Below, piece by piece: positions 26,185 to 35,098 of a DNA stretch of 64,000 nt. Location of the stretch: contig NZ_RSEC01000053.1 of the NCBI RefSeq assembly GCF_003937945.1, positions 1 through 64,000 on the forward strand, in the 5' to 3' direction. Origin of the DNA: Amycolatopsis eburnea (GTDB taxonomy: Bacteria > Actinomycetota > Actinomycetes > Mycobacteriales > Pseudonocardiaceae). A model generated the notes under the pieces. It was given only the letters and a program-made list of their open reading frames with translations. It was not told the origin of the DNA and did no database searches. A program made the translations under genes and the position numbers. Every line of letters begins with the position of its first letter. Position 1 is the stretch's first letter.

Positions 26185-28101
26185 TCAAGACACTCGCGTG
26201 TGGACCCCGACCGCGGACACCACGCCGACGCTCACCCCGTGGCGGACGCCCCGTGGCCCGGGCCGCAGTACTCCGTCGTGGTTCAGGCGCACGCCGCCCA
26301 CCACCGGCGGCGGCAGCGGGACGAACGCGGTGTCGACCCCGACCGCCGACCGCGTGCCGACCACGAACCCCGTCCCGCCGACGCGCACCGCGCCTTTCGT
26401 GTGCGCCGGCGCCTGCCGGACCACCAGGCGCCGCACCGCCTCCTCGTCGGCCGCGCCGGCGGGCAGCAGGACCCGGAACCGGTGGGCGTGCTCGGTGAGG
26501 GGGTCGGAGTCCGGGTCGCCGAACGCCCGCAGCGGCGTCGCGCCCAGCGTCGAGGTGTCCAGCCGCAGCCGCGACGAGGACCGGCCGAACAGCCGCACCG
26601 AGCCGAGGCCGCGGGCGGTCGGGGGCGCCGCGGTCGCGCGCACCTGCGCCCAGTGCCGGTCGCCGGCCAGCTCGTCGATGACCGGGTCGACGCCGAAGAC
26701 GATCCCGATCGCGTCCTTCAGCGCGGCGGGGGTGCCGCGCCGCCGGTACAAGGCGGGGGCGGCGGTGATCAGCTTCCGGCGCGTTTCCGCGTCCCAGCCG
26801 GCTTCGAACGACAGGCCGAGCAGCCCGGCCAGCCACGGCAGCGCGCCGTCCGGCACGCCGGCCGGGTCGAGCAGCGCCGGGTAGCGCTCGACGACCTCGT
26901 CGATCTCGGCCGTGGCCGCGTCGAACAGGGACAGGAACCGCTCGGTGAAGTCGTCGGCCGCCGGGTCCTGCCGGAACGCCGCGGGCAGCAGGTCCGCGCT
27001 GGTGGACCGCGGGAAGTCGAGCCGGATCCGGTGCAGGACCGGCGTCGCCGACGAATCGCCGGACAGCCGCACGCGGGCCGTGAGGTGGCGGCCGGGCGGC
27101 TGGTCGACGAGGAAGTCGGTGACGCCCGCGGGCGCGGTCTGCCAGTCGCTGTCGGCGAACTCCCCGTCCTCGGACACCACGATGGACACCGTCACCGCGG
27201 TACCCGGCGGCACGTCCGCGGTCACCCGCACGCGGTGCCACCGGCAGCGCGAGATCCCGCTGTCGATCCGGAAGGTGGTGAACTCGCCCTCGGTGACGAA
27301 CTGCCCGGGCTCCGGCGCCGGTTCCTCGCGTGGCTGCCCTTCCCAGTCGTAGCACGAGGTCACCTCGCCGTCGGGCCCCGGCTCGCGCAGGCAGAAGCCG
27401 TCCTCGTCCGCGCGGACGAGCCCGCTGGGCGGCACCTCCGCGGCCAGTTCGTCCAGTGTGGACTCACAGTGGTCGCGGTAGATCCGGAACCGGCCTGCTT
27501 CCTCGGTGAGCAGCCAGATCGTGCGGCCGGGCCCGGTGCGGATGCCGATGATCTCGCCCCGGACGTGCGTGCGGACGACCTCGCAGAGCCGCCCGTCGGC
27601 GCCGTAGCGCCACAACCGGTCGCTGCCCTCGCGGGAAACGAGCACCTGCTCGTCCTGCGCGAGCGCGACGACCTTCGCGTGCCGGAGCCCGATCACCGCG
27701 ACCAGGTGGTCGCCTTCGTTGCGCCACACGAAGACCCGGCCGGAGTCGACCACGGCGATCCGGTGCCCGCGCGCGGCCACGGCCGTCGGCGCGGACAGCA
27801 GCCGGGGGTCGCAGTACGACGGCCAGACGGGCACCCAGCCGCCGTCGCAGGTGTCCCGGCGCAGCAACCGCTTGCCGGACAGCAGGTACCAGCCGCACGG
27901 CCCGCAGCCGGGGGCCAGCCGCGGATCGGGGAACCACGGCAGCAGTTCCGCCCGCGTCGGGCCGTCCGGGGACGCGCCGGCGTGGGCGAGCCGGACGCCG
28001 GCCGGGCCGTCGAACCCGACGAGGTCCGCCACGGCGTCCTGGTCCCACCCGACGACGTCGTCGAGGAGCCGGAACGTGCCGGTCGTGGGTGTGCACGTCA
28101 T
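26185..28101 (-). CDS. phage tail P2 I-like (TIGR02242) baseplate protein with N-terminal repeat domain
   Basis: A 638-residue protein. The C-terminal part (about 385-560) matches the phage tail P2 protein I/TIGR02242 pattern: TERFLSLFDAATAEIDEVVE, LPWLAGLLGLSFEAGW, then ALYRRRGTPAALKDAIGIVF. Family members sit at the outer baseplate. The N-terminal ~270 residues show repeated strand units of the RIAVVDSGRVFVWRNEGD kind (also VLVSREGSDRLWRYGADG and IWLLTEEAGRFRIYRDH), suggesting a beta-propeller. The next ~110 residues look like a jelly-roll (VRVTADVPPGTAVTVSIVV). The ATG at 28101 overlaps the upstream J gene stop by 4 bases. The added propeller could bind targets or neighbouring baseplate parts. 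Confidence 0.82.
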   Translation of the reverse strand: MTCTPTTGTFRLLDDVVGWDQDAVADLVGFDGPAGVRLAHAGASPDGPTRAELLPWFPDPRLAPGCGPCGWYLLSGKRLLRRDTCDGGWVPVWPSYCDPRLLSAPTAVAARGHRIAVVDSGRVFVWRNEGDHLVAVIGLRHAKVVALAQDEQVLVSREGSDRLWRYGADGRLCEVVRTHVRGEIIGIRTGPGRTIWLLTEEAGRFRIYRDHCESTLDELAAEVPPSGLVRADEDGFCLREPGPDGEVTSCYDWEGQPREEPAPEPGQFVTEGEFTTFRIDSGISRCRWHRVRVTADVPPGTAVTVSIVVSEDGEFADSDWQTAPAGVTDFLVDQPPGRHLTARVRLSGDSSATPVLHRIRLDFPRSTSADLLPAAFRQDPAADDFTERFLSLFDAATAEIDEVVERYPALLDPAGVPDGALPWLAGLLGLSFEAGWDAETRRKLITAAPALYRRRGTPAALKDAIGIVFGVDPVIDELAGDRHWAQVRATAAPPTARGLGSVRLFGRSSSRLRLDTSTLGATPLRAFGDPDSDPLTEHAHRFRVLLPAGAADEEAVRRLVVRQAPAHTKGAVRVGGTGFVVGTRSAVGVDTAFVPLPPPVVGGVRLNHDGVLRPGPRGVRHGVSVGVVSAVGVHTRVS

Positions 28102-30140
28102 GCGGGCTCCTCCACCGGGATCAGCAGCGGGCGCTCCGGCCACACCAGGTCTTCGGGCGGGATCGGGTGGTCGGTGCACGGCGGCAGCCGCAGCCCGTCG
28201 GCGGTGAGCGAAAGCCCGGACACCGCGAGGACGCCGTCGACGGCCAGGAGCCGGCGCACGAGCGCGGTGTGCCGCACCGCGCCGCCGAACGGCCAGCCGC
28301 CGCCGTTCTCCCCGCCCCGCAAGGGGTCCAGGTAGGTGGTGACGGCGTCCGCCGCGCGGGCAAGCAGGGCCGCGCGGTCCTGGCCGGTGTCGAGCACGAC
28401 CCGGGCTTCGACGCCGATCCGCCGGAACGCGACCGGCCCGGCGACCACCGTGACACCGGCGGGCGCCACCTCGCGGGAGAGGTAGGCGGCCACCGCGCGC
28501 AGGGTCGCGGCGGTCGGGACCGGCGGCTCGGTGCCGCCGGCCTCGAACGGCGGCACCACGAGGACACCGACGACACCGGGGATGGGCGTGCCGGCGAAGT
28601 CCGGGTGCAGGCCCGGCACCCCGTTCGCGCGGGCGATCGAGGCACCCGGCGCGCGCAGCGCCAGCAGGCCGTAGTCGGCGGGGGCGACGGCCCGGCCGCG
28701 GGACCGCAGCTCCCCCACCCCGCGCCGCACGACGTCGGCGTCCGGCTCGGCGTCGGCGCCGCCGGTGGCGGGGAACGGGTTGGTCACGCCGGTCACGAAG
28801 GGCCGCGCGGTGACGACGCCGTTGACCGCGCCGGCACCCACCGCGCCCGCCGCGCCGCCGCCGACGCGGTAGCGCACCGCGCGGACGTTGCGGAAGCCCG
28901 GCGGCACGGGCGCGCCGTTGACGCCGTCGCCGAAGGTGACCACGCCGGTGTCGTAGTCGACGACGAACACGTGGTCGTCCGGGCCGTAGGCGGCGAGGCT
29001 CGGCACCTCCTGCCACCGCGAGGCGCCCTCTTCGGTGGTGCCGAACAGATCCATGCCCGGGTCGTCGTCGACCTCGATGACCACGGTGCCGGCCAGGATC
29101 GGGACCTGGCTCAGCCGCAGCCGCCGCCGTTCGGACGGGTTCGCGGGATCCTGGACGGGCTCCAGCGGCTCGTCGAAGAAGGTGCGGGCGGCGGTGGCGG
29201 CGACGGTGTTCAGCCGCAGCCCCGACACGAGCGGCGGCGCGACCGTGAACATGCCCTGCGCGACCTGCAGCCGCAGCCAGCGCAGCGGCGGGCTCGGGCG
29301 CGCGGTCGGCGGCTGGCCGGGTGCCCAGTCGCGGGGCAGCCGCAACTCCACGGTGCCACTGGCGCGCAGCCCCTGTGTCCCGTCGCGGACGACTTCGGCG
29401 GGCCGGAACCGGCCGCCGTCGAGGACGTCCCAGCGCAGCAGCGGCTGCGGTTCGAGCGGCAGCGGGGTGAGCCCGCCGTCGGCCGCGGGCACCGGCGGCG
29501 CGACCGCGACGACGAACCCCAGCGACAGCGAGGGGAACGGGCTCGCGATGCCGTCGAGACCCAGCCACAGCGCGTTGCCCGGCCGGGGCTCGGTGCCGAA
29601 GGGCGCGAACGGCCGGCCGGGCCCGTTCGGGCCGAGCGGCACCGGCTCGAGCGCCCCGCCCCGCTGCACCGCGAGCACGCTCAGGGTGGCGGGCGTGGCG
29701 TAGAGGTCCTGGTCGGTTTCGTAGACGACGTCGCCGCCGGTCCCGGTGGCGGCGGCCTGGAAGCCGGCGGGGACGAGCACCGAAGCGCCGTCCGGCGGCT
29801 TCACGGTGAACTCGAGCAGCGCGGCCGCCGCGGTCGCGGGCCGTCGGCGCACGCCCGCGGTGTTGAGGTGCTCGGCGAGGATCTTCTCCGGCAGCCGGTT
29901 GACCCGCAGGAGCACGGGTTCGGCCTGGGTCCCGAAGAGCCGCACGAGCGCGACCCCGGCGTCCTGCCGGTCGAAGCTGGTCCAGTCCGGGGTGTAGCCG
30001 GGAATGCGATCGCGCACGGCGCCCCGCACCGCTTCCCGCGTCGCCTCGACGAGCTCCGGCTGCACCCCGGACGGCCCGGGGCCGGGAACCATGCGGGCTT
30101 CCTCGTCGGAGTCACGCGCCCACCAGACGTCGGTCACCAC
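28098..30140 (-). CDS. putative baseplate assembly protein (gpJ-like), second copy
   Basis: A 680-residue baseplate J-family protein (TIGR02243-like). The N-terminal segment DWTSFDRQDAGVALVRLFGT, the middle VVTFGDGVNGAPVPPGFRNV and RVGGGAAGAVGAGAVNGV, and the LDPLRGGENGGGWPFGGAV block near the C-terminus are characteristic. Such proteins form the wedge core of contractile baseplates. The start is GTG at 30140 with GGAGG 6 bases upstream. The 160-base gap before it, holding a strong palindrome, is by far the largest within the operon, so translation and perhaps transcription are separated here. It shares its architecture with the upstream J gene. Confidence 0.88.
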   Translation of the reverse strand: MVTDVWWARDSDEEARMVPGPGPSGVQPELVEATREAVRGAVRDRIPGYTPDWTSFDRQDAGVALVRLFGTQAEPVLLRVNRLPEKILAEHLNTAGVRRRPATAAAALLEFTVKPPDGASVLVPAGFQAAATGTGGDVVYETDQDLYATPATLSVLAVQRGGALEPVPLGPNGPGRPFAPFGTEPRPGNALWLGLDGIASPFPSLSLGFVVAVAPPVPAADGGLTPLPLEPQPLLRWDVLDGGRFRPAEVVRDGTQGLRASGTVELRLPRDWAPGQPPTARPSPPLRWLRLQVAQGMFTVAPPLVSGLRLNTVAATAARTFFDEPLEPVQDPANPSERRRLRLSQVPILAGTVVIEVDDDPGMDLFGTTEEGASRWQEVPSLAAYGPDDHVFVVDYDTGVVTFGDGVNGAPVPPGFRNVRAVRYRVGGGAAGAVGAGAVNGVVTARPFVTGVTNPFPATGGADAEPDADVVRRGVGELRSRGRAVAPADYGLLALRAPGASIARANGVPGLHPDFAGTPIPGVVGVLVVPPFEAGGTEPPVPTAATLRAVAAYLSREVAPAGVTVVAGPVAFRRIGVEARVVLDTGQDRAALLARAADAVTTYLDPLRGGENGGGWPFGGAVRHTALVRRLLAVDGVLAVSGLSLTADGLRLPPCTDHPIPPEDLVWPERPLLIPVEEPA

Positions 30141-30186
30141 ACCCCACCTCCGATCCGCCCGGCCGCGGCAGTGTCTTGGCCCGGTT

Positions 30187-30274
30187 CCAAGCGCCCCAAT
30201 GTGGCGTTGGGTGCGTCCAGCGCACCCAATGTGGCGTTCGGTGCGTCAGACGCACCGAACGCCACATTGGGGGC
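30187..30274. repeat. palindromic intergenic element between the two baseplate J genes
   Basis: Two same-direction copies of CCAATGTGGCGTT-type sequence (from 30194 and 30226) precede an inverted copy ending at 30270. The arms 30226-30247 and 30249-30270 are a perfect 22-bp inverted repeat around one base. A near-identical element is at 54825-54909. Within the operon it could reduce read-through into the downstream baseplate genes or stabilise an mRNA end. Confidence 0.8.
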
Positions 30275-30300
30275 ATGTGACCGGCCCGATCCGCGGAACG

Positions 30301-32205
30301 TCACAGCAGTCCCTCCCCCGGCTCCACCGCGGGCACCACCCGCGTCCGGACCTCCCGCACCACCGGGAGGTCGCCCGGCCGCAGCGGCACGTCGTCGCAC
30401 GTCTGGGCCGGATCCGCGCCGTCGATGCCGATCGCCACCGCGGTGACCGCCGCCAAGTCGCCCAGCGCCTCCTGCGCCGCCCGGAGCAGCGCCGAAGGCC
30501 GCAGCGGCTCGCCGAACGGCCAGCCCGTCCCGGCTTCGCCGCCTGCCAACGGGTCGAGGAACCGGCGCAGCGCCGAACCGGCCACTGCGGACACCCGGAC
30601 CCGGTCGGCCGGGGCTCCGGACAGGTCGACCCGCAGCCGGACGTCCCGGTACACCGCGGGCCGGACGAACACTTCGGCCGTGAGCAACCGCGCTTCCGCC
30701 AGCCGGTCCGCGACCGCGCACAACGTGCCCGGATCCGGCTCCGGCGCCGCCACCACGTCGTCGCCGTCGCGCGGCACCGAGGGGACGATGTGGACCGTCA
30801 CCGCTCCGGGGACCCGCGCGCACGGGAAGCCGGGGTGCTCGCCGACCGCCGCGTGGGCACGGCCGACCGAGACGCCCGGCGTCGTGACGGCCAGCGTGAC
30901 GAAGTCCTCGGCCGTGACCGCCCTGGTCACCTCGCCGAGCGCGCCCGCGGCCCGGTCGCGGGCCTGCGCCACCGTCTCCGGATCCGTCCCGCCGGCGGCC
31001 TGGACCGGGTTCGCCGCCCGGACCGGCACCGCGAGGTCGACCGGCAGCCAGTTGTCGGTCAGGCCGCCGTTGCCGTCGCGGCCGCCGCCGATCGTGTAGG
31101 CGACGCGGACTTCTCCGCCGGGACGCGGGATGCGCCCGGTCAGGCCGTCGCCGAACACCAGCGCGCCGTCGTGGCGGTCGAGCAGGAAGATGCGGTCGCG
31201 ACCGGAGCCGAAGGCGAAGTCGGCCGCCGCTTCCCACGCCTCGCCCGCCAGGTGCAGGGCCGCGGTGAGCAGCCGGCCGGCGGCGTCCGGCAGTTCGAGC
31301 CGCTGACCGGGCAGCTTCAGCCACTTGCGGGTCTGGTCGTCGAGGCCGGTCACCGTGCGGTGCTCGGCGTGCCGGGCGCCGGACGCGTTGACCGCCAGGC
31401 GCCGCAGCCGAGGCGGCGAGGAATAGGTCGCGGCGCGGGTGGCGACCGCCAGTCCGGAGTCCATTGTGGACCATTCGGCCGGCGGCCGCAGCCGGACCAC
31501 GCCGGAGCGGCGCAGCCCGCCGGTGCCGTCCTCGACCTCGGCGAACTCGCCCGAGGCGTCGCCGCTGGGCCGGAACCACGACCACGTCAGCTCGGCTGGC
31601 GGGCGGACGACGGGGAGCGGGGGCGGTGCCCACGACGGCGGCAGCGGTGAGTCGAGTTCGACCAGCAGCGACAGCCAGCCGGGCGCCGGGTGCGCCCCGG
31701 CGAGCGGCAGGGTGAAGCGGGCCGAGGCGGCGGACCCGTCGCTCGCCAGCAGCGGAACCCCGCGTCCCGCCAGCAGGTCGGCGGTGCGGTCCCGGTCGGT
31801 GAACACCGTGACCTCGCCCGACAGCGGGAAGGCGGTCACCTCGTCGTCGAGGGTGAAGCGGATGGCCGCGGCCGGGTCGCGGGCCAGGACGGTACCCGCG
31901 GGCACCACGGTCGGCGTCTCCTCGGCGGTGCGCAGCGCCAGGACCGTGGCCGCCGCCCGGGCCGGGCGCGGCGGCTCGAGCCCCAGCAGCTTCAGGATCG
32001 CGACGACGAGCTCGTCCGGCGCCTGGTCCAGCCAGTAGAGCCGCTGCTCCAGCAGGTAGGCGAACAGCTCCAGCAGCGTGACGCCGGGGTCGGCGGGCGC
32101 GTGCAGCGTCCACGTGCCGTCCGACTCCGCCGGGATGCGGCGGGTAATGGCCGCCATCATGTCGGCCCAGGTGAGATCGTCCAGCTTCGGCACCGGCAGC
32201 GTCAT
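30301..32205 (-). CDS. putative baseplate assembly protein (gpJ-like), first copy
   Basis: A 634-residue baseplate J-family protein. It opens with the usual LTWADMMAAITRRIPAES and DPGVTLLELFAYLLEQRLYW, has the core strand LVFGDGLTGRIPRPGGEVRV near residue 350, and ends with LDPLAGGEAGTGWPFGEPLR plus a beta tail. Two J-type genes per cluster are common in extracellular contractile systems (Afp11/Afp12-like positions). Its ATG at 32205 overlaps the gp25-like stop by 4 bases. The palindromic element follows its stop. Confidence 0.9.
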   Translation of the reverse strand: MTLPVPKLDDLTWADMMAAITRRIPAESDGTWTLHAPADPGVTLLELFAYLLEQRLYWLDQAPDELVVAILKLLGLEPPRPARAAATVLALRTAEETPTVVPAGTVLARDPAAAIRFTLDDEVTAFPLSGEVTVFTDRDRTADLLAGRGVPLLASDGSAASARFTLPLAGAHPAPGWLSLLVELDSPLPPSWAPPPLPVVRPPAELTWSWFRPSGDASGEFAEVEDGTGGLRRSGVVRLRPPAEWSTMDSGLAVATRAATYSSPPRLRRLAVNASGARHAEHRTVTGLDDQTRKWLKLPGQRLELPDAAGRLLTAALHLAGEAWEAAADFAFGSGRDRIFLLDRHDGALVFGDGLTGRIPRPGGEVRVAYTIGGGRDGNGGLTDNWLPVDLAVPVRAANPVQAAGGTDPETVAQARDRAAGALGEVTRAVTAEDFVTLAVTTPGVSVGRAHAAVGEHPGFPCARVPGAVTVHIVPSVPRDGDDVVAAPEPDPGTLCAVADRLAEARLLTAEVFVRPAVYRDVRLRVDLSGAPADRVRVSAVAGSALRRFLDPLAGGEAGTGWPFGEPLRPSALLRAAQEALGDLAAVTAVAIGIDGADPAQTCDDVPLRPGDLPVVREVRTRVVPAVEPGEGLL

Positions 32206-32606
32206 GGCGTCGTCCCCGTCAGGCCGAGGTAGAACGGGAACACCAGGTTGGCCTTGGTGTTGGTGCGCCGGATCCGGTACTCGACGGAGATCGTCACGCG
32301 GGACTCGTCGGCCGGGTCGGCCTCGGCGAGCACGCCCGCCAGCTCCACCCGCGGCTCGAAGGTCCGCACGGCGTCGGCGATCGACCGTTCGAGGCCGCGC
32401 AGGTTCTCCGCGCTGCCCGGCGCGAACACCGACTCCGGCACGGTGGTGCCGAACTCCGGCCGCATCACGCGCTCGCCCGTGGCGGTCAGCAGCAGCGCCC
32501 GCAGGCAGTGCTCGATGCTCGTCTCGCCGACGGCGTAGGACAGCCGGCCCGCCTCGTCGGGCAGGATCGGGAACCGCCAGCCGGTACCGAGGAAGGGTTC
32601 GGTCAC
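32202..32606 (-). CDS. gp25-like baseplate wedge protein
   Basis: A 134-residue GPW/gp25-family protein. The opening FLGTGWRFPILPDEAG and the central signature LLTATGERVMRPEFGT are diagnostic; the C-terminus ISVEYRIRRTNTKANLVFPF is the family's closing strand. In T4-like and eCIS baseplates this protein joins the sheath to the baseplate, through a fold like a sheath C-terminal domain, and starts sheath polymerisation. The start is GTG at 32606, overlapping the spike gene stop by 4 bases (GTGA). Confidence 0.92.
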   Translation of the reverse strand: MTEPFLGTGWRFPILPDEAGRLSYAVGETSIEHCLRALLLTATGERVMRPEFGTTVPESVFAPGSAENLRGLERSIADAVRTFEPRVELAGVLAEADPADESRVTISVEYRIRRTNTKANLVFPFYLGLTGTTP

Positions 32607-33232
32607 GTCGCCTTCACCTTCTTCGCGAGCACGGACGGCGGCAGCGGCGTGGCGGGCCCGGTGACACCGCCCGGTGCCGGGTGGGTGTGCTGGACGAAGG
32701 CCTGCATCAGCGCGTTGCCGAGCACGACGGGCTCGGCCGAGCCGCCCCCGAGGTCGATGCCGGACGCCTGCACCGTCACGGTCTTGGCTTCGAGCGTGAT
32801 CTCCCCGCTGTCCTTGAGCACCACCTTCGCTCCCGAAGCGGTGCTGATGGTGATTTCCTTTTCCTTGTCGTCGAACAGGATCCGGTGTCCGGCCTTGGTC
32901 CGGATGATCTTCTGGTCGACGCCGCCGGAGTGCGTGACCGGCGGCTTCTTCTTGCCGTTGTAGAGCCCGCCCAGCACGTACGGCTGGCGCATGTCGCCCT
33001 GGAAGAACGCGACCAGCACTTCGTCGCCGACCTCGGGCACGAACACCGAGCCGTAGCCGTCGCCCGCGTACAGCTGGCTGACCCGGATCCACGGGCTGAT
33101 CGACGCGCCGCCGTCCAGCCAGTAGTACTTGACCCGGACGCGGCCCTCGTCGTCCCCGTCGTTCTCCACGACCTCCGCCGGCGCGACGCCGTAGAAGCGC
33201 TGGTCGGTCGCCATGGCCCGTGGCACGGTCAT
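32603..33232 (-). CDS. central spike protein (gpV/gp5-like)
   Basis: A 209-residue spike. An OB-fold domain (about residues 12-95) includes FYGVAPAEVVEN, GRVRVKYYWLDG and VPEVGDEVLVAFFQGDMRQP, all characteristic of gpV/VgrG-type spikes. A beta-prism-like stretch follows (ISTASGAKVVLKDSGEITLE, then VTVQASGIDLGGG), and the chain ends in a HTHPAPGG segment, as in Afp8 and gp5-like spikes. No separate PAAR tip gene is seen in the operon, so this C-terminus may serve as the tip. ATG at 33232 overlaps the hub gene stop by 4 bases. Confidence 0.9.
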   Translation of the reverse strand: MTVPRAMATDQRFYGVAPAEVVENDGDDEGRVRVKYYWLDGGASISPWIRVSQLYAGDGYGSVFVPEVGDEVLVAFFQGDMRQPYVLGGLYNGKKKPPVTHSGGVDQKIIRTKAGHRILFDDKEKEITISTASGAKVVLKDSGEITLEAKTVTVQASGIDLGGGSAEPVVLGNALMQAFVQHTHPAPGGVTGPATPLPPSVLAKKVKAT

Positions 33233-34422
33233 TGCTTGTCCCCCTGGAAGATCCGCCGGGCGGTGAAGGTGGTGAAGAAGCCGCTCGTGTTGAGGGCGTG
33301 CTCCACGCGCTTGACGAAGTAGGTGCCGGAGAACCGGGTGCCGAGGCCGAAGATCTCCAGGTTGTCGCCCGGCCGCAGCTCCGGCAGCCCGGCCAGCCGG
33401 CCGGTCGCGGTGATGAACTCGTAGGCCCGCTCCCGCAGCAGCGAGATGGCGAGCTCCTTGGCTTCCTCCTGGCTGAGCACCGGCGCGTCGACGACCACCT
33501 CCTGCCGGTCGCCCGCCGCGGCCGTCGCCGCCTCGGGCCCGCTCTGCCCGCCGGCGGAGTTCTGCCCGCCGGGCAGGTCGTCCTTGGTCGCGACGTACTC
33601 GATCGGCTCCGCCTTGACCGGGTCCCAGCCGTGCACGGTGAGCTTGCTGACCTGGTCGGACACGGTCATCGTCGGGGTGAAGTCGAGCAGGTTGGGCACC
33701 AGGCCGGGCGGCTGCCCGCTCGGCCCGGACGCCAGCCCGGGCGCGTAGGCCAGCCGGAACACCCGGATCGGCCGCGAGTCGCGGCCGTCGGTGGGCTTGA
33801 TGAAGTACAGCGTCTGCACGCCCGAGTGCGGGTCCGGCAGGAGGTAGCAGTCGAAGTCGATCCGCTTCGCCCGCTCCACCAGGAACTGCGCGTCGGACTG
33901 GTTCTTCTGCACCACCAGGTCGTGCCGCGGGCCCTCGTGCGTCGTCTCGAACGCCAGGTGGTTGCGCCGCGCGATCTGCTCGGCGATCTCCCAGTCGGTC
34001 TTGTTGACGAAGTTCTTGTCCTCGTCCTTGGTGGGCTTGCGGTCCTTGAGGTCGAGCAGCCCGTCCACGCAGGTGATGGAGATCGTCGGCGACGCGGAAT
34101 CCGGGAACTTCGGCGCGAGCGTGCTGATCTTGCCGGTGGCGACGGTCAGCAGCCGTCCCGCGTAGCCGAGCCGGACGGACACGTGCGCGCCGATTCGCAG
34201 CTTCGCCGAGTCGCTGTACTTGAACTTCAGCGCGACGTCGTCCCAGTTGTTCAGCTCGAGGTCGAAGCCCGACATCTCGTCGAGATCGCGGTGCACCTTG
34301 ACGTCGAGGATGTCGTTCTTCGTCGCCGGGTCCAGGGTCAGTCCCTCGACGGCCACCTCGAACTCCGGGGCGTAGCCGTCCGGATCGGCGATTTCGGGCT
34401 GGGTGCCCGCGGGCGCGGTCAT
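33229..34422 (-). CDS. gpD-like hub protein
   Basis: A 397-residue protein of the phage late control gene D family, the hub that joins tube to spike (like the N-terminal half of VgrG or T4 gp27). Signature segments are YAPEFEVAVEGLTLDPATKN, a LTVATGKISTLAPKFPDSAS strand pair, NKTDWEIAEQIARRNHL, and VVQKNQSDAQFLVERAKRID. The C-terminus LRPGDNLEIFGLGTRFSGTY matches the closing barrel. It lies 13 bases after the LysM gene and overlaps the spike gene by 4 bases. Confidence 0.92.
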   Translation of the reverse strand: MTAPAGTQPEIADPDGYAPEFEVAVEGLTLDPATKNDILDVKVHRDLDEMSGFDLELNNWDDVALKFKYSDSAKLRIGAHVSVRLGYAGRLLTVATGKISTLAPKFPDSASPTISITCVDGLLDLKDRKPTKDEDKNFVNKTDWEIAEQIARRNHLAFETTHEGPRHDLVVQKNQSDAQFLVERAKRIDFDCYLLPDPHSGVQTLYFIKPTDGRDSRPIRVFRLAYAPGLASGPSGQPPGLVPNLLDFTPTMTVSDQVSKLTVHGWDPVKAEPIEYVATKDDLPGGQNSAGGQSGPEAATAAAGDRQEVVVDAPVLSQEEAKELAISLLRERAYEFITATGRLAGLPELRPGDNLEIFGLGTRFSGTYFVKRVEHALNTSGFFTTFTARRIFQGDKQ

Positions 34423-34435
34423 CGGCGGCCCCCTC

Positions 34436-35098
34436 TCACGGCAGCCGGGGCACGGTCAGCACCAGCCCCGGCCGCAGGTCGCGTGGATCGGAGATGCCGT
34501 TGGCGCGCGCCAGTTCCCGCCACGCGTCCGGCCGGCGGTACACCGCGGCGGAGATGCGGTCCCAGGTGTCGCCGCGGCGCACGACGTAGCTCTTCTCGAC
34601 CGTCGGCGAGGACCGCGGCGGATCCACGGCCTGGTCCTTCGCCAGGCGGTACTCCTTGAGTGTGATGTCCAGCTGGGCCCGCAGCGGCACGCCGTTCTTG
34701 GCGAACAGCACGTAGTTCACGTCCAGCTTCTCCAGCACGCCCTTGAACACCGGCCCGTTCCAGTGGAACCGGACGATCGGCGGCGCGTGCTCGGTACCGT
34801 CGATCCGCATCAGGTCGCGCACGGCGTCCACATAGGACGTCCGGACGTCGTTCAGCGTGTCGGAGGTGTCGACCAGCGCCTGCAGCGTCAGGGTTTCGGT
34901 GCCGCCGCGGATGAACTGGAGCGGCGGGGTCTCCAGCCCGGGGATGGTGATCTCGGCGAACGTGTTGCTCTTGCTGAGCTTGTACTCGGTCGGGTTGAAC
35001 CGCAGCGGGATCACCTGCGGCGTCCGGTTCGGCGGCCGCTCGATCTCCAGGTGCGCGTCGGCGCCCTGGCTCACCGCGGAGAACGGCGTGGTGATCAC
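34436..35098 (-). CDS. LysM-domain baseplate adaptor
   Basis: A 220-residue protein. The first ~160 residues form a phage-tail adaptor-like domain (PLRFNPTEYKLSKSNTFAEI and RTSYVDAVRDLMRIDGTEHA). A LysM-type domain follows (about 168-220; SYVVRRGDTWDRISAAVYR, ending LRPGLVLTVPRLP). This is the Afp7/gp53-like position: the LysM module in tail proteins clamps tube and baseplate and need not bind peptidoglycan. The start is GTG at 35098, overlapping the preceding stop (GTGA); an upstream ATG would give a charged nonsense leader. Confidence 0.88.
   Translation of the reverse strand: MITTPFSAVSQGADAHLEIERPPNRTPQVIPLRFNPTEYKLSKSNTFAEITIPGLETPPLQFIRGGTETLTLQALVDTSDTLNDVRTSYVDAVRDLMRIDGTEHAPPIVRFHWNGPVFKGVLEKLDVNYVLFAKNGVPLRAQLDITLKEYRLAKDQAVDPPRSSPTVEKSYVVRRGDTWDRISAAVYRRPDAWRELARANGISDPRDLRPGLVLTVPRLP

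Noticed and set aside
30187..30274. Short peptides with repeated VAFGASDAPNATLG-like phrases at the palindromes (also near 54830)
   Set aside because: They come from translation of the palindromic repeat in one frame; no start site or conservation supports them as proteins.
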